Of a stretch of DNA of 64,000 bases, positions 29,213-40,126 are shown in pieces. The notes under the pieces were generated by a model. It did no database searches and was not told where the DNA came from. It worked only from the letters and a program-made list of their open reading frames with translations. The stretch comes from Stenotrophomonas sp. ASS1 (GTDB lineage: Bacteria; Pseudomonadota; Gammaproteobacteria; Xanthomonadales; Xanthomonadaceae). Within the stretch, counting starts at the first letter, position 1, and each line of letters opens with the position of its first letter. The stretch lies in the NCBI RefSeq assembly GCF_004346925.1, contig NZ_CP031167.1, positions 826,001-890,000 on the forward strand, given 5' to 3'. The position numbers and the translations under genes are program-made.

Positions 29213-29716
29213 ATGGCTTTGCTGCACGCCAAGACGGCCGCTGGCCGCCAGGAAATCGAGGACCGTGGTCGGCGCCTGCCGGCGGCACTGCGTTCGATCC
29301 TGCTGATGGTCGACGGCCATCGCGATGACACTGAATTGCGCGGCCTGTTCGAAGGCCTGCGGGCACCGCCGGATGCACTGGAGCAGTTGGCCGCGCAGGG
29401 CCTGATTGAAGTGATCGGCGGAACTGTCGAAACCGCACCGACGCGCAGCATCAGCACCGGCCGTGAACAGGACCCGGCGCTGTACCAGCAGCTGTACGAC
29501 GCGATGAGTGAGGCCGTGCGTCGGCATCTGGGCCTGAAGGGCTATTTCATGCAGTTGAAGATCGAACGCTGCACCGATGCGCTGGCACTGGAACGCCTGT
29601 GCCCGGAACTGCTGGCGGCGGTGGGCAAGGCGCGCAGCCCGGCATTGGCGCAGCGCTGGTGGCAGGAGACCCAGGCGGCCGTGGTCAATGGTGGCGGCGA
29701 GGTCGTGCAGGCCTGA
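29213..29716 (+). CDS. Uncharacterised protein
   Basis: 167 aa, no signal peptide or membrane helix, probably cytoplasmic. The start is set by GGGGGAGG just upstream. The N-terminal half has a winged-helix-like pattern ('LPAALRSILLMVDGHRDDTE', then 'LEQLAAQGLIEVIGG'), also seen in assorted proteobacterial regulators. The C-terminal half ('AMSEAVRRHLGLKGYFMQLK') is helical and I do not recognise it. Followed after 46 bases by the SUFU gene; the pair may be co-transcribed. No function assigned. Confidence 0.7.
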   Translation: MALLHAKTAAGRQEIEDRGRRLPAALRSILLMVDGHRDDTELRGLFEGLRAPPDALEQLAAQGLIEVIGGTVETAPTRSISTGREQDPALYQQLYDAMSEAVRRHLGLKGYFMQLKIERCTDALALERLCPELLAAVGKARSPALAQRWWQETQAAVVNGGGEVVQA

Positions 29717-29762
29717 GCCACCGCGTAAAGTGATCGGTTCACTTCCCCACAAGGAGTCCCGC

Positions 29763-30818
29763 GTGCAGGACGACCACGACGACACCGATACCCCCGGCTG
29801 GGACGCGATCAATGCGGCGCTGGCGCCGCTGTATGCCGGGCAGGAACCGCGTCACTTCGGCACCGCGCTTCCGTACACGTTCGGTGGCCAGGATCCGCTC
29901 GATGGCATCAGCGTGTACTGGGCGGATGCGCCGGTACCGCATTGGCATTACATCACCTACGGCTTCTCCGAGCTGTACGCAAAGGAGAGCAGTGATGCCA
30001 CCGCCAGTGGCTATGGTTTCGAGCTGACCTTCCGCCTCGCTGCCGACGCCGGTGAGAACGCCGGCAGCACGCCACCGGTGTGGCCGATGAACCTGCTGCA
30101 GAACCTGGCGCGCTATGTGTTCGGCAGTGGCAACGTGTTCGAGGATGGCCATCACCTCAACGCCAACGGCCCGATCGCGTTGGAGACCAATACGCGCTTG
30201 TGCCATCTGGCCTTCGTCGCTGATCCGCAGTTGCCCGCACGCGACACCGCCAATGGCCACCTGCAGTTCCTGCAGCTGGTCGGGTTGACCGATGAGGAGA
30301 TGGAAGCGGTCAAGCGCTGGTCGACGCGCGGCGTGCTGCAGGCGCTGCAACCGGCGATGCCGCTGTGGATCAGCGACCTGCATCGCGGCAACCTGCTGGA
30401 GGATCCGGCACTGGCTGCACAGGTGCAGGCCGGCAGCGAGCGCGAGGGCTCCAGCACCGGCATGTTGTTCATCGAGACGCTGGACTGGCGCCAGGAGGCG
30501 GGCGTCACCACCCTGGTGCTCGGTGCGGGCCAGGTGGCCAGCGTGTGCGAGCTGCTGCCATTGCGCCTGCGCCACGGCAAATCACTGGAACTGGTCAGCC
30601 GCGAGCGGCAGTGGGAATTCATTCCGGCCGCGCGCGGTGAAACCGGCGAGGTATCGGCCGACAGCGCGCGCTGGGCACTGGACGAGTCGGGACTGCAGGC
30701 GCTGGCAGGCGTGCGGGCCGAGCGCGGCATCTACCCGGTGGCGGCGGCGCTGCGCATCGAAGTGGTGCCGACGTACCTGCGCGATGCCAAGGGCGAAGTG
30801 ATCCGCCAGATCGGCTGA
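29763..30818 (+). CDS. Suppressor-of-fused (SUFU) domain protein
   Basis: 351 aa from a GTG at 29763 with AAGGAG 6 bases upstream. The diagnostic SUFU motif 'HWHYITYGFSELY' is at residues 60-72, with 'GYGFELTFRL' and 'WPMNLLQNLARYVF' after it. Cytoplasmic. Bacterial SUFU proteins are best known as immunity-type partners of polymorphic toxins, but no toxin gene is adjacent here, and this long form with a C-terminal extension may have a housekeeping role. Function unknown. Confidence 0.8.
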   Translation: MQDDHDDTDTPGWDAINAALAPLYAGQEPRHFGTALPYTFGGQDPLDGISVYWADAPVPHWHYITYGFSELYAKESSDATASGYGFELTFRLAADAGENAGSTPPVWPMNLLQNLARYVFGSGNVFEDGHHLNANGPIALETNTRLCHLAFVADPQLPARDTANGHLQFLQLVGLTDEEMEAVKRWSTRGVLQALQPAMPLWISDLHRGNLLEDPALAAQVQAGSEREGSSTGMLFIETLDWRQEAGVTTLVLGAGQVASVCELLPLRLRHGKSLELVSRERQWEFIPAARGETGEVSADSARWALDESGLQALAGVRAERGIYPVAAALRIEVVPTYLRDAKGEVIRQIG

Positions 30819-30844
30819 GTGTGGCGATTGCACCGATGGGGGCA

Positions 30845-30869
30845 GAGCCGTCTGCTGCGCAGACGGCTC
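30845..30869. terminator. Hairpin between convergent genes
   Basis: Perfect 11-bp stem GAGCCGTCTGC/GCAGACGGCTC with loop TGC. Lies between the SUFU gene (+) and the glutathione transferase gene (-). No U tract on either side, so it is a weak or Rho-assisted bidirectional terminator. Confidence 0.5.
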
Positions 30870-30885
30870 CGACCCATGGTCTGGA

Positions 30886-31497
30886 TCAGGCCAGGCCTTC
30901 GGCCTTCAGCGCGGCCTGCACGCCGGCATCGGCATCCATGCGCGCCTTGTAGGCGGCCAGGTTGTCCAGGCCGGACAGGTCGACCTTGGTGCCAGCAGCC
31001 CAGCGCAGCGTGATGTAGAAGTACGGGTCGGCGAAGCTGCGGAAGCCGGCCAGCCACGGCTTGTCGGCCAGCTGCTTGTCGGCGGTCTCGAACAGGGCGC
31101 GCAGGCGCTTGTGCGCGGCGGCGCGGATCGCATCGAACTGGCTCTCGTCGGCGATGAACTTGCCCGGCGCGAACAGCGGCGAGAAGGCCGGATGCACATC
31201 GGAATTGACGAAGGCCAGCCAGCGGGTGGCTTCGGCGCGCTGGCGCGGGCTGCCGTCGCCGCCGAGGCCGGCCTGCGGGAAGCTGTCGGCGATATAGCCC
31301 ATGATCGCGGCGTTCTGCAGCAGCACGAAGTCGCCGTCGACCAGTGCGGGGACGGCACCGGCCGGATTGATCTTGAGGAATTCCGGGCCCTTCAGGGTGT
31401 CCTTGTTCAGCAGTTCAACCTCGAACGGCTGGCCGGTCCACTGCAGGGCGATGTGGTCGGCGGTGGAACAGGCACCGGGCTTGCTGTACAGCTTCAT
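30886..31497 (-). CDS. Glutathione S-transferase, beta class
   Basis: 203 aa from 31497. N-terminal thioredoxin-fold domain with 'MKLYSKPGACSTADHIAL', placing Cys at position 10, the active-site Cys of bacterial beta-class enzymes. 'INPAGAVPALVDGDFVL' (cis-Pro) and 'LQNAAIMGYIAD' bind glutathione. The all-helical C-terminal domain carries 'RSFADPYFYITLRWA'. Role in detoxification or redox balance is inferred from the family. An ATG 26 codons upstream is in frame but unlike the family. Confidence 0.92.
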   Translation of the reverse strand: MKLYSKPGACSTADHIALQWTGQPFEVELLNKDTLKGPEFLKINPAGAVPALVDGDFVLLQNAAIMGYIADSFPQAGLGGDGSPRQRAEATRWLAFVNSDVHPAFSPLFAPGKFIADESQFDAIRAAAHKRLRALFETADKQLADKPWLAGFRSFADPYFYITLRWAAGTKVDLSGLDNLAAYKARMDADAGVQAALKAEGLA

Positions 31498-31581
31498 GGG
31501 AACTCCAGGTGATGCGGGCGGGAAACGCCCACTATCCCAGAGCTTGCCAGCGGGCGGCAACGCTGCCGCCAGCACGGATCG

Positions 31582-32040
31582 TTACGACTGCCGCGGCTTG
31601 AGGTTCTGCACCTTATAGAAGGTGTGATCGCCGATGGTGGCCACCTGGTAGGCATTGCGCCAGTTCGGGCTGGCAATGGCCAGCGCGGCGAAGTGGCTGG
31701 CACCGGGCACGATCTCGCGGCGCTCGCCGGCCGGCAGCGCCCAGTTGCGCTCGGCGTCGAAGGCCACGTTCATCGCCTCGCTCCAGGCCGCATCATTGCC
31801 CAGCTGGGTGCCGGGCGAGACGATGGTCGGTGCGAACTGCTTGCGCGCGGTGACCACCTGGCACATGGAGTCGCCCCACAGGCCACTGTCGAGGCGGCGC
31901 AGGGCGACCTCGGCGACGGCCTGCTGGCCACGCAGGGTCTGGTCGCGGGCTTCCAGGTAAACGGTGGTGCTCAAACACAATGAATCAGCGGCCGGCTGAG
32001 GCAACAACTGCGACAGCCAGAGAATCCAGGCCAGTTTCAT
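31582..32040 (-). CDS. SleB-type cell wall hydrolase
   Basis: 152 aa with a short hydrophobic N-terminus ('MKLAWILWLSQLLPQPAADS') that may act as a signal peptide. The hydrolase domain ('TTVYLEARDQTLRGQQAVAE', 'VALRRLDSGLWGDSMCQVVT', 'KQFAP') matches the SleB/CwlJ family with the catalytic Glu in YLEAR. In non-sporulating bacteria these are small peptidoglycan lytic enzymes. AAGGAGT precedes the ATG at 32040. A 297-base region upstream, up to the fadH 3' end, shows GC-rich inverted sequence but no gene. Confidence 0.8.
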   Translation of the reverse strand: MKLAWILWLSQLLPQPAADSLCLSTTVYLEARDQTLRGQQAVAEVALRRLDSGLWGDSMCQVVTARKQFAPTIVSPGTQLGNDAAWSEAMNVAFDAERNWALPAGERREIVPGASHFAALAIASPNWRNAYQVATIGDHTFYKVQNLKPRQS

Positions 32041-32337
32041 ATAACTCCTTGCTCCGTATGGGCCGCACGCTCCGGTTCCGGCCGCGGGGGCGACAGGAGG
32101 CGGGGTACGACTTGGCGTCATGGGGAGGCGGCCATCGGGGCCGCCCCGTGGGCAGCCCCAAAAGAAACGATCAGTACCGATCGAGGGGCTGCGCCGGCTC
32201 ACCGGAAACTGGCTGGTGAGCGGAAAGATGGCGCAAGGTAGGGGGGGGTAGCCGAACGCATCGTGAACCGCCCGGCTTGACATTCAGGTTCGGCAGGGGT
32301 GACGGAAATCACATTCCGCCCCCCATTCAGGCGCTCA

Positions 32338-34782
<2,445 letters not shown>

Positions 34783-35482
34783 CGGGGTGCGACCGATCCC
34801 GAACCAGCCCAGCGTGACACCACACAGCGGACCGATCAGCAGGGCGAAGGCGAGGGTGCCGAGGCCGACATTGCCGCCCAGCCACCAGCCCAGCAGCAAT
34901 ACGCTGCCTTCGATCAGGCTGCGCACCTTCCAGATCGGCCAGCCGGTGCGGGCATGCAGGCCGGTCATCAGGCCGTCGCGCGGGCCAGGGCCAAGCCTGG
35001 CGCCGATGTACAGGCCGGTGGCCAGCGCGACCAGCAGCATGCCGGCGCAGAACATCGTCAGCTGCCAGCCAAGGCCGACGGCCGGCGGCAGCAGCCATAG
35101 CCCGAACTGCGCGGAGGGGCCGATCAGCATCACGTTGAGCACGGTCCCTACACCCGGCTTCTGCCGCAGCGGCCACCACAGCAGCAACACCAGTGCACCG
35201 ATCACGTTGGTGGCCAGCCCGAACGACAGCGGCGTCTGCGCGGCGATGCCCTGCGACAGCACGTCCCAGGGCGCCACGCCGATGGCCGCACGGATCATCA
35301 GCGAGGCGCCGAAGCCGTACAGGAACAGGCCGGTGATCAGCTGCAGCAGGCGCAAGGGCAGGGCGGTCGGCATGGCGGTCTCGGGGGAGGGTAATCTGTT
35401 TCCACCGTAATCCCGATTCAGTCACTTCCATAGATACAGATGCCAGCCAATTCGCTGCCACAGGCGGGATCTGCTCCGTTCT

Positions 35483-35540
35483 GTAGAGTCGAGCTTGCTC
35501 GACTGCTCCTGATGAATCAGTCGAGCACGCTCGACGCTAC
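35483..35540. repeat. SMAG-variant pair
   Basis: GTAGAGTCGAGCTTGCTCGACT (35483-35504) faces GTCGAGCACGCTCGACGCTAC (35520-35540). Head GTAG conserved, stem AGTCGAGC/GCTCGACT rather than TGCCGGCC. Confidence 0.75.
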
Positions 35541-35596
35541 GATCAGACCGCACGGCCGGGCATGGGCTCGGCTTTACATCGGCGTTCCAGCCTGGC

Positions 35597-36616
35597 TCAG
35601 TCGCCCCAGCCTGCCAGCGCCAGCTTGCCCACCGTGCGTCCGCTGGCCAGGCGCTGATGCGCGATGTCCAGATTTGCCGCATTGATCGGGCCCAGGCTTT
35701 CACTGAGGGTGCCGCGCAGCTGGCCGGCATCGATCATGCTGGCCGTGCGGCTGAGGATGCGGTGCTGCTCGATGCAGTCGGCAGTGGCAAAGCGCGAGCG
35801 CGCGAACATGAACTCCCAGTGGATGCCGATGCACTTGGCTTTGTAGGGATCGCCGATGCGCAGCGGCCCACGCGGCTCGACGATCAGGCCCACATGTCCC
35901 TGCGGCGCCAGCAGCAGGCCCAGTTCGTCCCAGTAGTGATCGGTGTCGGCCAGGTTGAGTGCGACCTGCACCGTGTCGATGCCCAGCGCCTGCAGCTGGG
36001 CCTGAAGTAGTTGCCGGTGGTCGATCACGTGCCGGGCACCCATCTGCCGGCACCAGTCGGCCGAGGCCTCGCGCGACGCCGTGGCGATCACCTCGAAACC
36101 CGCATGGCGGGCCAGCTGGATTGCCATCGAGCCGACCCCGCCCGCACCGCCGATCACCAGCAGGTGCTGGCCGGCGTGGCGGCGATCGTCCAGCCGCAGC
36201 GGCATGCGCTCGAACAGCAGCTCCCAGGCGGTGAGCGTGGTCAGCGGCAGCGCTGCGGCTTCAGCGAAATCCAGCGTGGTTGGCTTGCGCGCGACCAGGC
36301 GTTCATCCACCCAGTGGTACTGCGCATTGCAGCCGGGGCGGGTGACATCGCCTGCGTAATAAACCTCGTCACCGGAGGCAAACAGGCTCGCCTCGTCGCC
36401 GATTGCCTCGACCACGCCGGCAGCGTCCCAACCCAGCACGCGGGGTGCCTGGAGCGTGGCCGGATCCGTGCTGGCGCGCTGCTTGCCATCGACGGGGTTG
36501 ACTGAAACCGCCTCGACCCGGACCAGCAGGTCACGGCCCCGGGGAGGCGGCGGCGGAGGCAGGTGGATATCGCACAGGGCAGGGGCGGATTCACGACTCA
36601 GGGCGACGGCTTTCAT
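35597..36616 (-). CDS. Zinc-type alcohol dehydrogenase-like protein (MDR family)
   Basis: 339 aa, medium-chain reductase of the quinone-oxidoreductase-like branch. GroES-like N-terminal domain with 'VRVEAVSVNPVDGKQR', then a Rossmann fold with 'LLVIGGAGGVGSMAIQLARH'. The catalytic and structural zinc Cys ligands of true zinc ADHs are missing, so it is probably an NADPH-dependent enone or quinone reductase. Start at 36616 ('MKAVALSRESAP'). Divergent from the ompA-family gene. Confidence 0.85.
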   Translation of the reverse strand: MKAVALSRESAPALCDIHLPPPPPPRGRDLLVRVEAVSVNPVDGKQRASTDPATLQAPRVLGWDAAGVVEAIGDEASLFASGDEVYYAGDVTRPGCNAQYHWVDERLVARKPTTLDFAEAAALPLTTLTAWELLFERMPLRLDDRRHAGQHLLVIGGAGGVGSMAIQLARHAGFEVIATASREASADWCRQMGARHVIDHRQLLQAQLQALGIDTVQVALNLADTDHYWDELGLLLAPQGHVGLIVEPRGPLRIGDPYKAKCIGIHWEFMFARSRFATADCIEQHRILSRTASMIDAGQLRGTLSESLGPINAANLDIAHQRLASGRTVGKLALAGWGD

Positions 36617-36973
36617 CACGGCTCCGGCTGGGTTCGTGGCTCCATCATAAGGTTCCTCACGTTTCCGCAGACGCGCTGAACCGTTTGATGCAGCGCGCCG
36701 CGCAATATGTCGTTTTCCCCGCCTAAACCCCGTCAAACCCTTGCAGCGTGAGGGTCTTGCGGATTTTCATCATCCTGTATAGGGTTTCAACGTCGGACCG
36801 GCGGACGGTCGGGCGCAACACTTCACATGTTACGGGACTGTTAACATGGCCTTCACCCGCCTGAGCATAATGTTCGCGGCGGTGGCGTGCTGAATCGGCT
36901 GTCGTACATCGACGCACTTGTGCTGGCCCATGCCTCTACCGGTTTCATACCCCCGAAATAGGAGCTGTACTCA
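36617..36973 (+). promoter_or_regulatory. Upstream region of the OmpA-family porin
   Basis: 357 bases without a gene. A TTGCGG (36757-36762) with TATAGG (36778-36783), spacer 15, is a weak promoter candidate toward the porin. An inverted repeat CATGTTA/TAACATG (36826-36848, loop 9) lies in the presumed 5' untranslated region, about 125 bases before the start. Long leaders are common in outer membrane porin genes, but no known sRNA or regulator site is recognised. Confidence 0.4.
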
Positions 36974-38065
36974 ATGAACAAGAAGATCCTTACTGCCGCG
37001 CTGCTGGGCGGCCTGGCTTTTGCCCAGGCAGCTTCGGCGCAGGAGTTCGATGACCGCTGGTACCTGACCGGTTCGGCCGGCTTCAACTTCCAGGACAGCG
37101 ACCGTCTGACCAATGACGCTCCGTTCGTGACCCTGGGCCTGGGCAAGTTCATCAGCCCGAACTGGTCGCTGGACGGTGAGCTGAACTATCAGAACCCGAA
37201 CTTCGATTCGAACAAGGACCTGAACTGGTCGCAGTACGGCGTCTCGCTGGACCTGCGTCGCCACTTCATCAAGGAAGGCCGCGGCTGGAACCCGTACATC
37301 GTCGGTGGCCTGGGCTACCAGAAGTCGGAAGAAGAGTACCCGGCGCTGAATGCCAATGGTCCGCGCCAGCGTAAGGACGGCAACCTTGCCGCCAAGCTGG
37401 GCGTCGGCCTGCAGACCACCTTCGAAAAGCGCGTTGCTGTCCGCGCCGAAGTGGCCTACCGCGCTGACTTCGACGACCAGAGCGTTGCCGCTCCGAAGGA
37501 AGACTGGTTCGGTGACGTGCTGGCCTCGGTCGGCGTCGTGATCCCGCTGGGCCCGGCTCCGGTCGCGGCTGCTCCGGCTCCGGCTCCGGTTGCCCCGAGC
37601 TGCGCCGACCTGGATGACGACGGTGACGGCGTCAACAACTGCGACGACAAGTGCCCGAACTCGCAGCCGGGTCAGACCATCGGTCCGGACGGTTGCCCGG
37701 TGCCGGTCTCCATCGACCTGAAGGGCGTCAACTTCGACTTCGACAAGTCGAACCTGCGTCCGGACGCCGTGGCGATCCTGAGCGAAGCCACCGAGATCCT
37801 GAAGCGTTACCCGGATCTGCGCGTTGAAGTTGCCGGTCACACCGACTCGAAGGGTACCGACGCTTACAACCAGAAGCTGTCGGAGCGTCGTGCTACCGCC
37901 GTGTACAACTACCTGACCAAGAACGGCGTTGACGCCGGTCGCCTGGTCGGCCCGATCGGCTACGGCGAGAGCCGTCCGATTGCTCCGAACACCAACCCGG
38001 ATGGTTCGGACAACCCGGAAGGTCGCGCCAAGAACCGTCGTACCGAGCTGAACGTCCAGAACTAA
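36974..38065 (+). CDS. OmpA-family outer membrane protein (MopB-like)
   Basis: 363 aa. Signal peptide 'MNKKILTAALLGGLAFAQAA' plus SA, mature from QEF. An 8-stranded beta-barrel comes first. A Pro/Ala linker ('APVAAAPAPAPVAP') and a thrombospondin type 3-like calcium-binding segment ('DLDDDGDGVNNCDDKCPNSQ') follow. The C-terminal OmpA peptidoglycan-binding domain has 'NFDFDKSNLRPDAVAIL' and 'VEVAGHTDSKGTDAYNQKLS', then 'RRATAVYNYL'. It tethers the outer membrane to peptidoglycan. Low-GC third codons relative to neighbours suggest high expression. Confidence 0.95.
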   Translation: MNKKILTAALLGGLAFAQAASAQEFDDRWYLTGSAGFNFQDSDRLTNDAPFVTLGLGKFISPNWSLDGELNYQNPNFDSNKDLNWSQYGVSLDLRRHFIKEGRGWNPYIVGGLGYQKSEEEYPALNANGPRQRKDGNLAAKLGVGLQTTFEKRVAVRAEVAYRADFDDQSVAAPKEDWFGDVLASVGVVIPLGPAPVAAAPAPAPVAPSCADLDDDGDGVNNCDDKCPNSQPGQTIGPDGCPVPVSIDLKGVNFDFDKSNLRPDAVAILSEATEILKRYPDLRVEVAGHTDSKGTDAYNQKLSERRATAVYNYLTKNGVDAGRLVGPIGYGESRPIAPNTNPDGSDNPEGRAKNRRTELNVQN

Positions 38066-38096
38066 GTTCTGACGGTCTGCCAGTAGGACACAGCAG

Positions 38097-38126
38097 GACC
38101 CGGCTTCGGCCGGGTCTTGTTGTTTC
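38097..38126 (+). terminator. Terminator after the OmpA-family gene
   Basis: Perfect stem GACCCGGC/GCCGGGTC with TTCG tetraloop (38097-38116), followed by TTGTTGTTTC. Strong intrinsic terminator. Confidence 0.85.
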
Positions 38127-38285
38127 TGCGGTCCGGAATCCGCGTGTCCGTCGGTCCGGGAACAACCGTTCGTCGGGTTTTTATCCGTAAAACCAATGAG
38201 TTGCCGTATTCATTGAAAGTGGCGCTTGAAAGCTGTCGCGGCATTGCTAAACTCGCCGCGTCACTTCCTTTCCTGGATGCCCTTC

Positions 38286-38792
38286 ATGCTGCGCTCTGCA
38301 TCGGCCGCCTTCCTGGCGCTGGCCCTGGTTCCCGCCGCCCACGCTGCGGTCGATTGCTCGGTCAACACCAGCGCCTCGCCGCTGCCGTTGCCGGCCACGA
38401 CCATCGCGCCGGTGGCCGACGAGCTCTACATCCGTGGCAACCAGCTGGGCATGCCGGCCGGCGTGCTGAGCAGCAACTACGATCCGTCGCAGTCGCTGGA
38501 TCAGGTGCTGCAGCGCCTGCGCATCGATGGTTGCCAGAACATCGCCAAGGCCATTCCGAGCGCCCCGGCAGTGAAGCCGAACGATCCGGCGGCCTACAAG
38601 CCGCAGACCGAATTCGACAACACGCCCTGGCGCTTCGACATGAGCCAGAACGGCAAGCGCATGACCGCCGAAGAGTTCGACGCCTGGATGAAGGCGCGTG
38701 GCGTGCGTGTGGTCAAGGCGCGTCCGGCTCCGGCCGCCACTCCGGCCCCGGCCGAAGCACCGGCTGAGACCAAGCCGGTCGACAAGAAGTAA
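38286..38792 (+). CDS. Secreted protein with C-terminal MTA-EFDAWMK motif
   Basis: 168 aa from 38286. Signal peptide 'MLRSASAAFLALALVPAAHA' then AVDCS; ATGs at 38277 and 38226 are also in frame. The middle has two Cys and helical sequence. The C-terminal part 'NGKRMTAEEFDAWMKARGVR' is shared with the lipoprotein at 39707-40042, and a Pro/Ala-rich tail ends 'ETKPVDKK'. The 'NGxxMTAxEF' pattern recalls a degenerate EF-hand. Periplasmic location is inferred; function unknown. Confidence 0.75.
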   Translation: MLRSASAAFLALALVPAAHAAVDCSVNTSASPLPLPATTIAPVADELYIRGNQLGMPAGVLSSNYDPSQSLDQVLQRLRIDGCQNIAKAIPSAPAVKPNDPAAYKPQTEFDNTPWRFDMSQNGKRMTAEEFDAWMKARGVRVVKARPAPAATPAPAEAPAETKPVDKK

Positions 38793-38812
38793 GCACCGCG
38801 GGGAGCAGAGGC

Positions 38813-39622
38813 TTGCGCACGCGCCGCCCACCTGCCGCCCCCGCCGCCCGCTCCCACGCACCGCGTGGGCGTGCGACTCCCGCTGCCACAGCCGCCGGTG
38901 TCCGTCATGGCCTGGCGCGCGTGCTGTCCAAGGCCGGCGTGTGTTCGCGCAGCGAGGCCGCGCGCTGGATCGCCGATGGCCGCGTGCGCGTCTCCGGCCG
39001 CATCGTGCGGGATCCCGAATTCCCGATTGGGCAGCCGGCGCCGCCGATCGAGGTCGATGGCCAGCCGATGGGCGCGCCGCAGCGCCTGTACCTGATGCTC
39101 AACAAACCGCGTGGGGTGGTGACCACCGCGCAGGACGAACGTGGCCGCGACACCGTGTACCGCTGCTTCGATGGTGCCGGCCTGCCGTGGATCGCGCCGG
39201 TCGGGCGCCTGGACAAGGCCAGTGAAGGGTTGTTGCTGTTCAGCAACGATCCGCAGTGGGCCGCGCGCCTGACCGATCCAGAGACCGGCCCGCAGAAGAC
39301 CTATCACGTGCAGGTGGATCGTCTGCCCGATGAGGACACCCTGGCCGCGCTGCGCGCCGGTGTCGAAGACGAGGGCGAGTTCCTCGTCGCCCAGGCTGTG
39401 CGCGTGCTGCGCAGCGGCGATAAGACCGCGTGGCTGGAGGTGGTCCTCGACGAGGGCCGCAACCGCCACATCCGCCGCCTGTTGGCGGCCTTCGACCTGC
39501 AGGTGCTGCGCCTGGTCCGGGTTGCGATCGGCGGGCTGCAGCTCGGCGATCTCGGCAAGGGCCAGTGGCGGGTGCTGGAGGTCAGTGACCAGCAGCGGCT
39601 GGGGGCCGCTGCACCGGGCTGA
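38813..39622 (+). CDS. RsuA/RluB-family pseudouridine synthase
   Basis: 269 aa starting at a TTG (38813) with GGGGAG about 9 bases upstream. It has a basic Pro/Ala/Arg-rich leader of about 30 residues, an S4 RNA-binding domain ('LSKAGVCSRSEAARWIADGR'), and the RsuA-type catalytic domain with Asp in 'APVGRLDKASEGLLLFSND'. 'LDEGRNRHIRRLLAAFDLQV' completes the fold. It modifies 16S or 23S rRNA; the exact site is not predictable. It sits 20 bases after the secreted-protein gene and may be co-transcribed with it. Confidence 0.9.
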   Translation: MRTRRPPAAPAARSHAPRGRATPAATAAGVRHGLARVLSKAGVCSRSEAARWIADGRVRVSGRIVRDPEFPIGQPAPPIEVDGQPMGAPQRLYLMLNKPRGVVTTAQDERGRDTVYRCFDGAGLPWIAPVGRLDKASEGLLLFSNDPQWAARLTDPETGPQKTYHVQVDRLPDEDTLAALRAGVEDEGEFLVAQAVRVLRSGDKTAWLEVVLDEGRNRHIRRLLAAFDLQVLRLVRVAIGGLQLGDLGKGQWRVLEVSDQQRLGAAAPG

Positions 39623-39706
39623 TCATCGCCCGCGGCCGGCGGTTGCCGGCCACCGTTCCAGGCGTAGGGGGCGTCTGGCTGCTGAATTTCCCGAACGGAG
39701 CCTGCC

Positions 39707-40042
39707 ATGTACCACCCGACCCTCAACCAAACCCTGCGCTGCGCAGGCCTGCTGCTGCCGATGGTGCTGCTGACCGCCTGTGGTGGCCACAAGAAGGTGG
39801 CCAAGGCGGAAATGCCGGCCGAGACCCCGGTGGTGGAAGTGAAGACCCCGGAGCTGGATGGTCGCGGCAGCTACCGCTTCCTGATGAGCAACGGCGACAA
39901 GAAGATGACCGCCGATGAGTTCGATGCCTGGATGAAGGCCAATGGCATCCGCGTTGCCAAGGGTAACGGCCAGGATGCTGCCGCCAAGCCGGTGGTGGTG
40001 GCCAGCAAGGACGAGCCGAAGGGCAAGAAGAAAAAGAAGTGA
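39707..40042 (+). CDS. Small lipoprotein with MTA-EFDAWMK motif
   Basis: 111 aa. Lipoprotein signal with lipobox 'LLTAC' (Cys at about residue 25). The mature part contains 'NGDKKMTADEFDAWMKANGI' followed by RVAKG, clearly homologous to the C-terminal part of the secreted protein at 38286-38792. It ends in a Lys-rich tail 'KDEPKGKKKKK'. Membrane-anchored in the periplasm by inference; function unknown. Confidence 0.75.
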   Translation: MYHPTLNQTLRCAGLLLPMVLLTACGGHKKVAKAEMPAETPVVEVKTPELDGRGSYRFLMSNGDKKMTADEFDAWMKANGIRVAKGNGQDAAAKPVVVASKDEPKGKKKKK

Positions 40043-40050
40043 TGCCGGGA

Positions 40051-40110
40051 AGGTGCCGACCTCGGTCGGCACGCCCTCACGCCCGGTAGGTGCCGACCTT
40101 GGTCGGCACG
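40051..40110. repeat. Two SMAG-type palindromes, same orientation
   Basis: AGGTGCCGACCTCGGTCGGCAC (40051 onward) and GTAGGTGCCGACC/GGTCGGCACG (40086-40110). Stem TGCCGACC/GGTCGGCA. Between the lipoprotein gene and kbl. Confidence 0.75.
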
Positions 40111-40126
40111 CTTTGGCCGGTGGGGA

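Noticed and set aside
29577..29762. Longer start for the SUFU protein
   Set aside because: It would overlap the end of the preceding gene and lacks a ribosome-binding site, while the GTG at 29763 has AAGGAG at good spacing.
32277..32310. TTGACA near 32277 as a promoter for a small RNA
   Set aside because: No matching -10 at proper spacing and no terminator or gene downstream on that strand.
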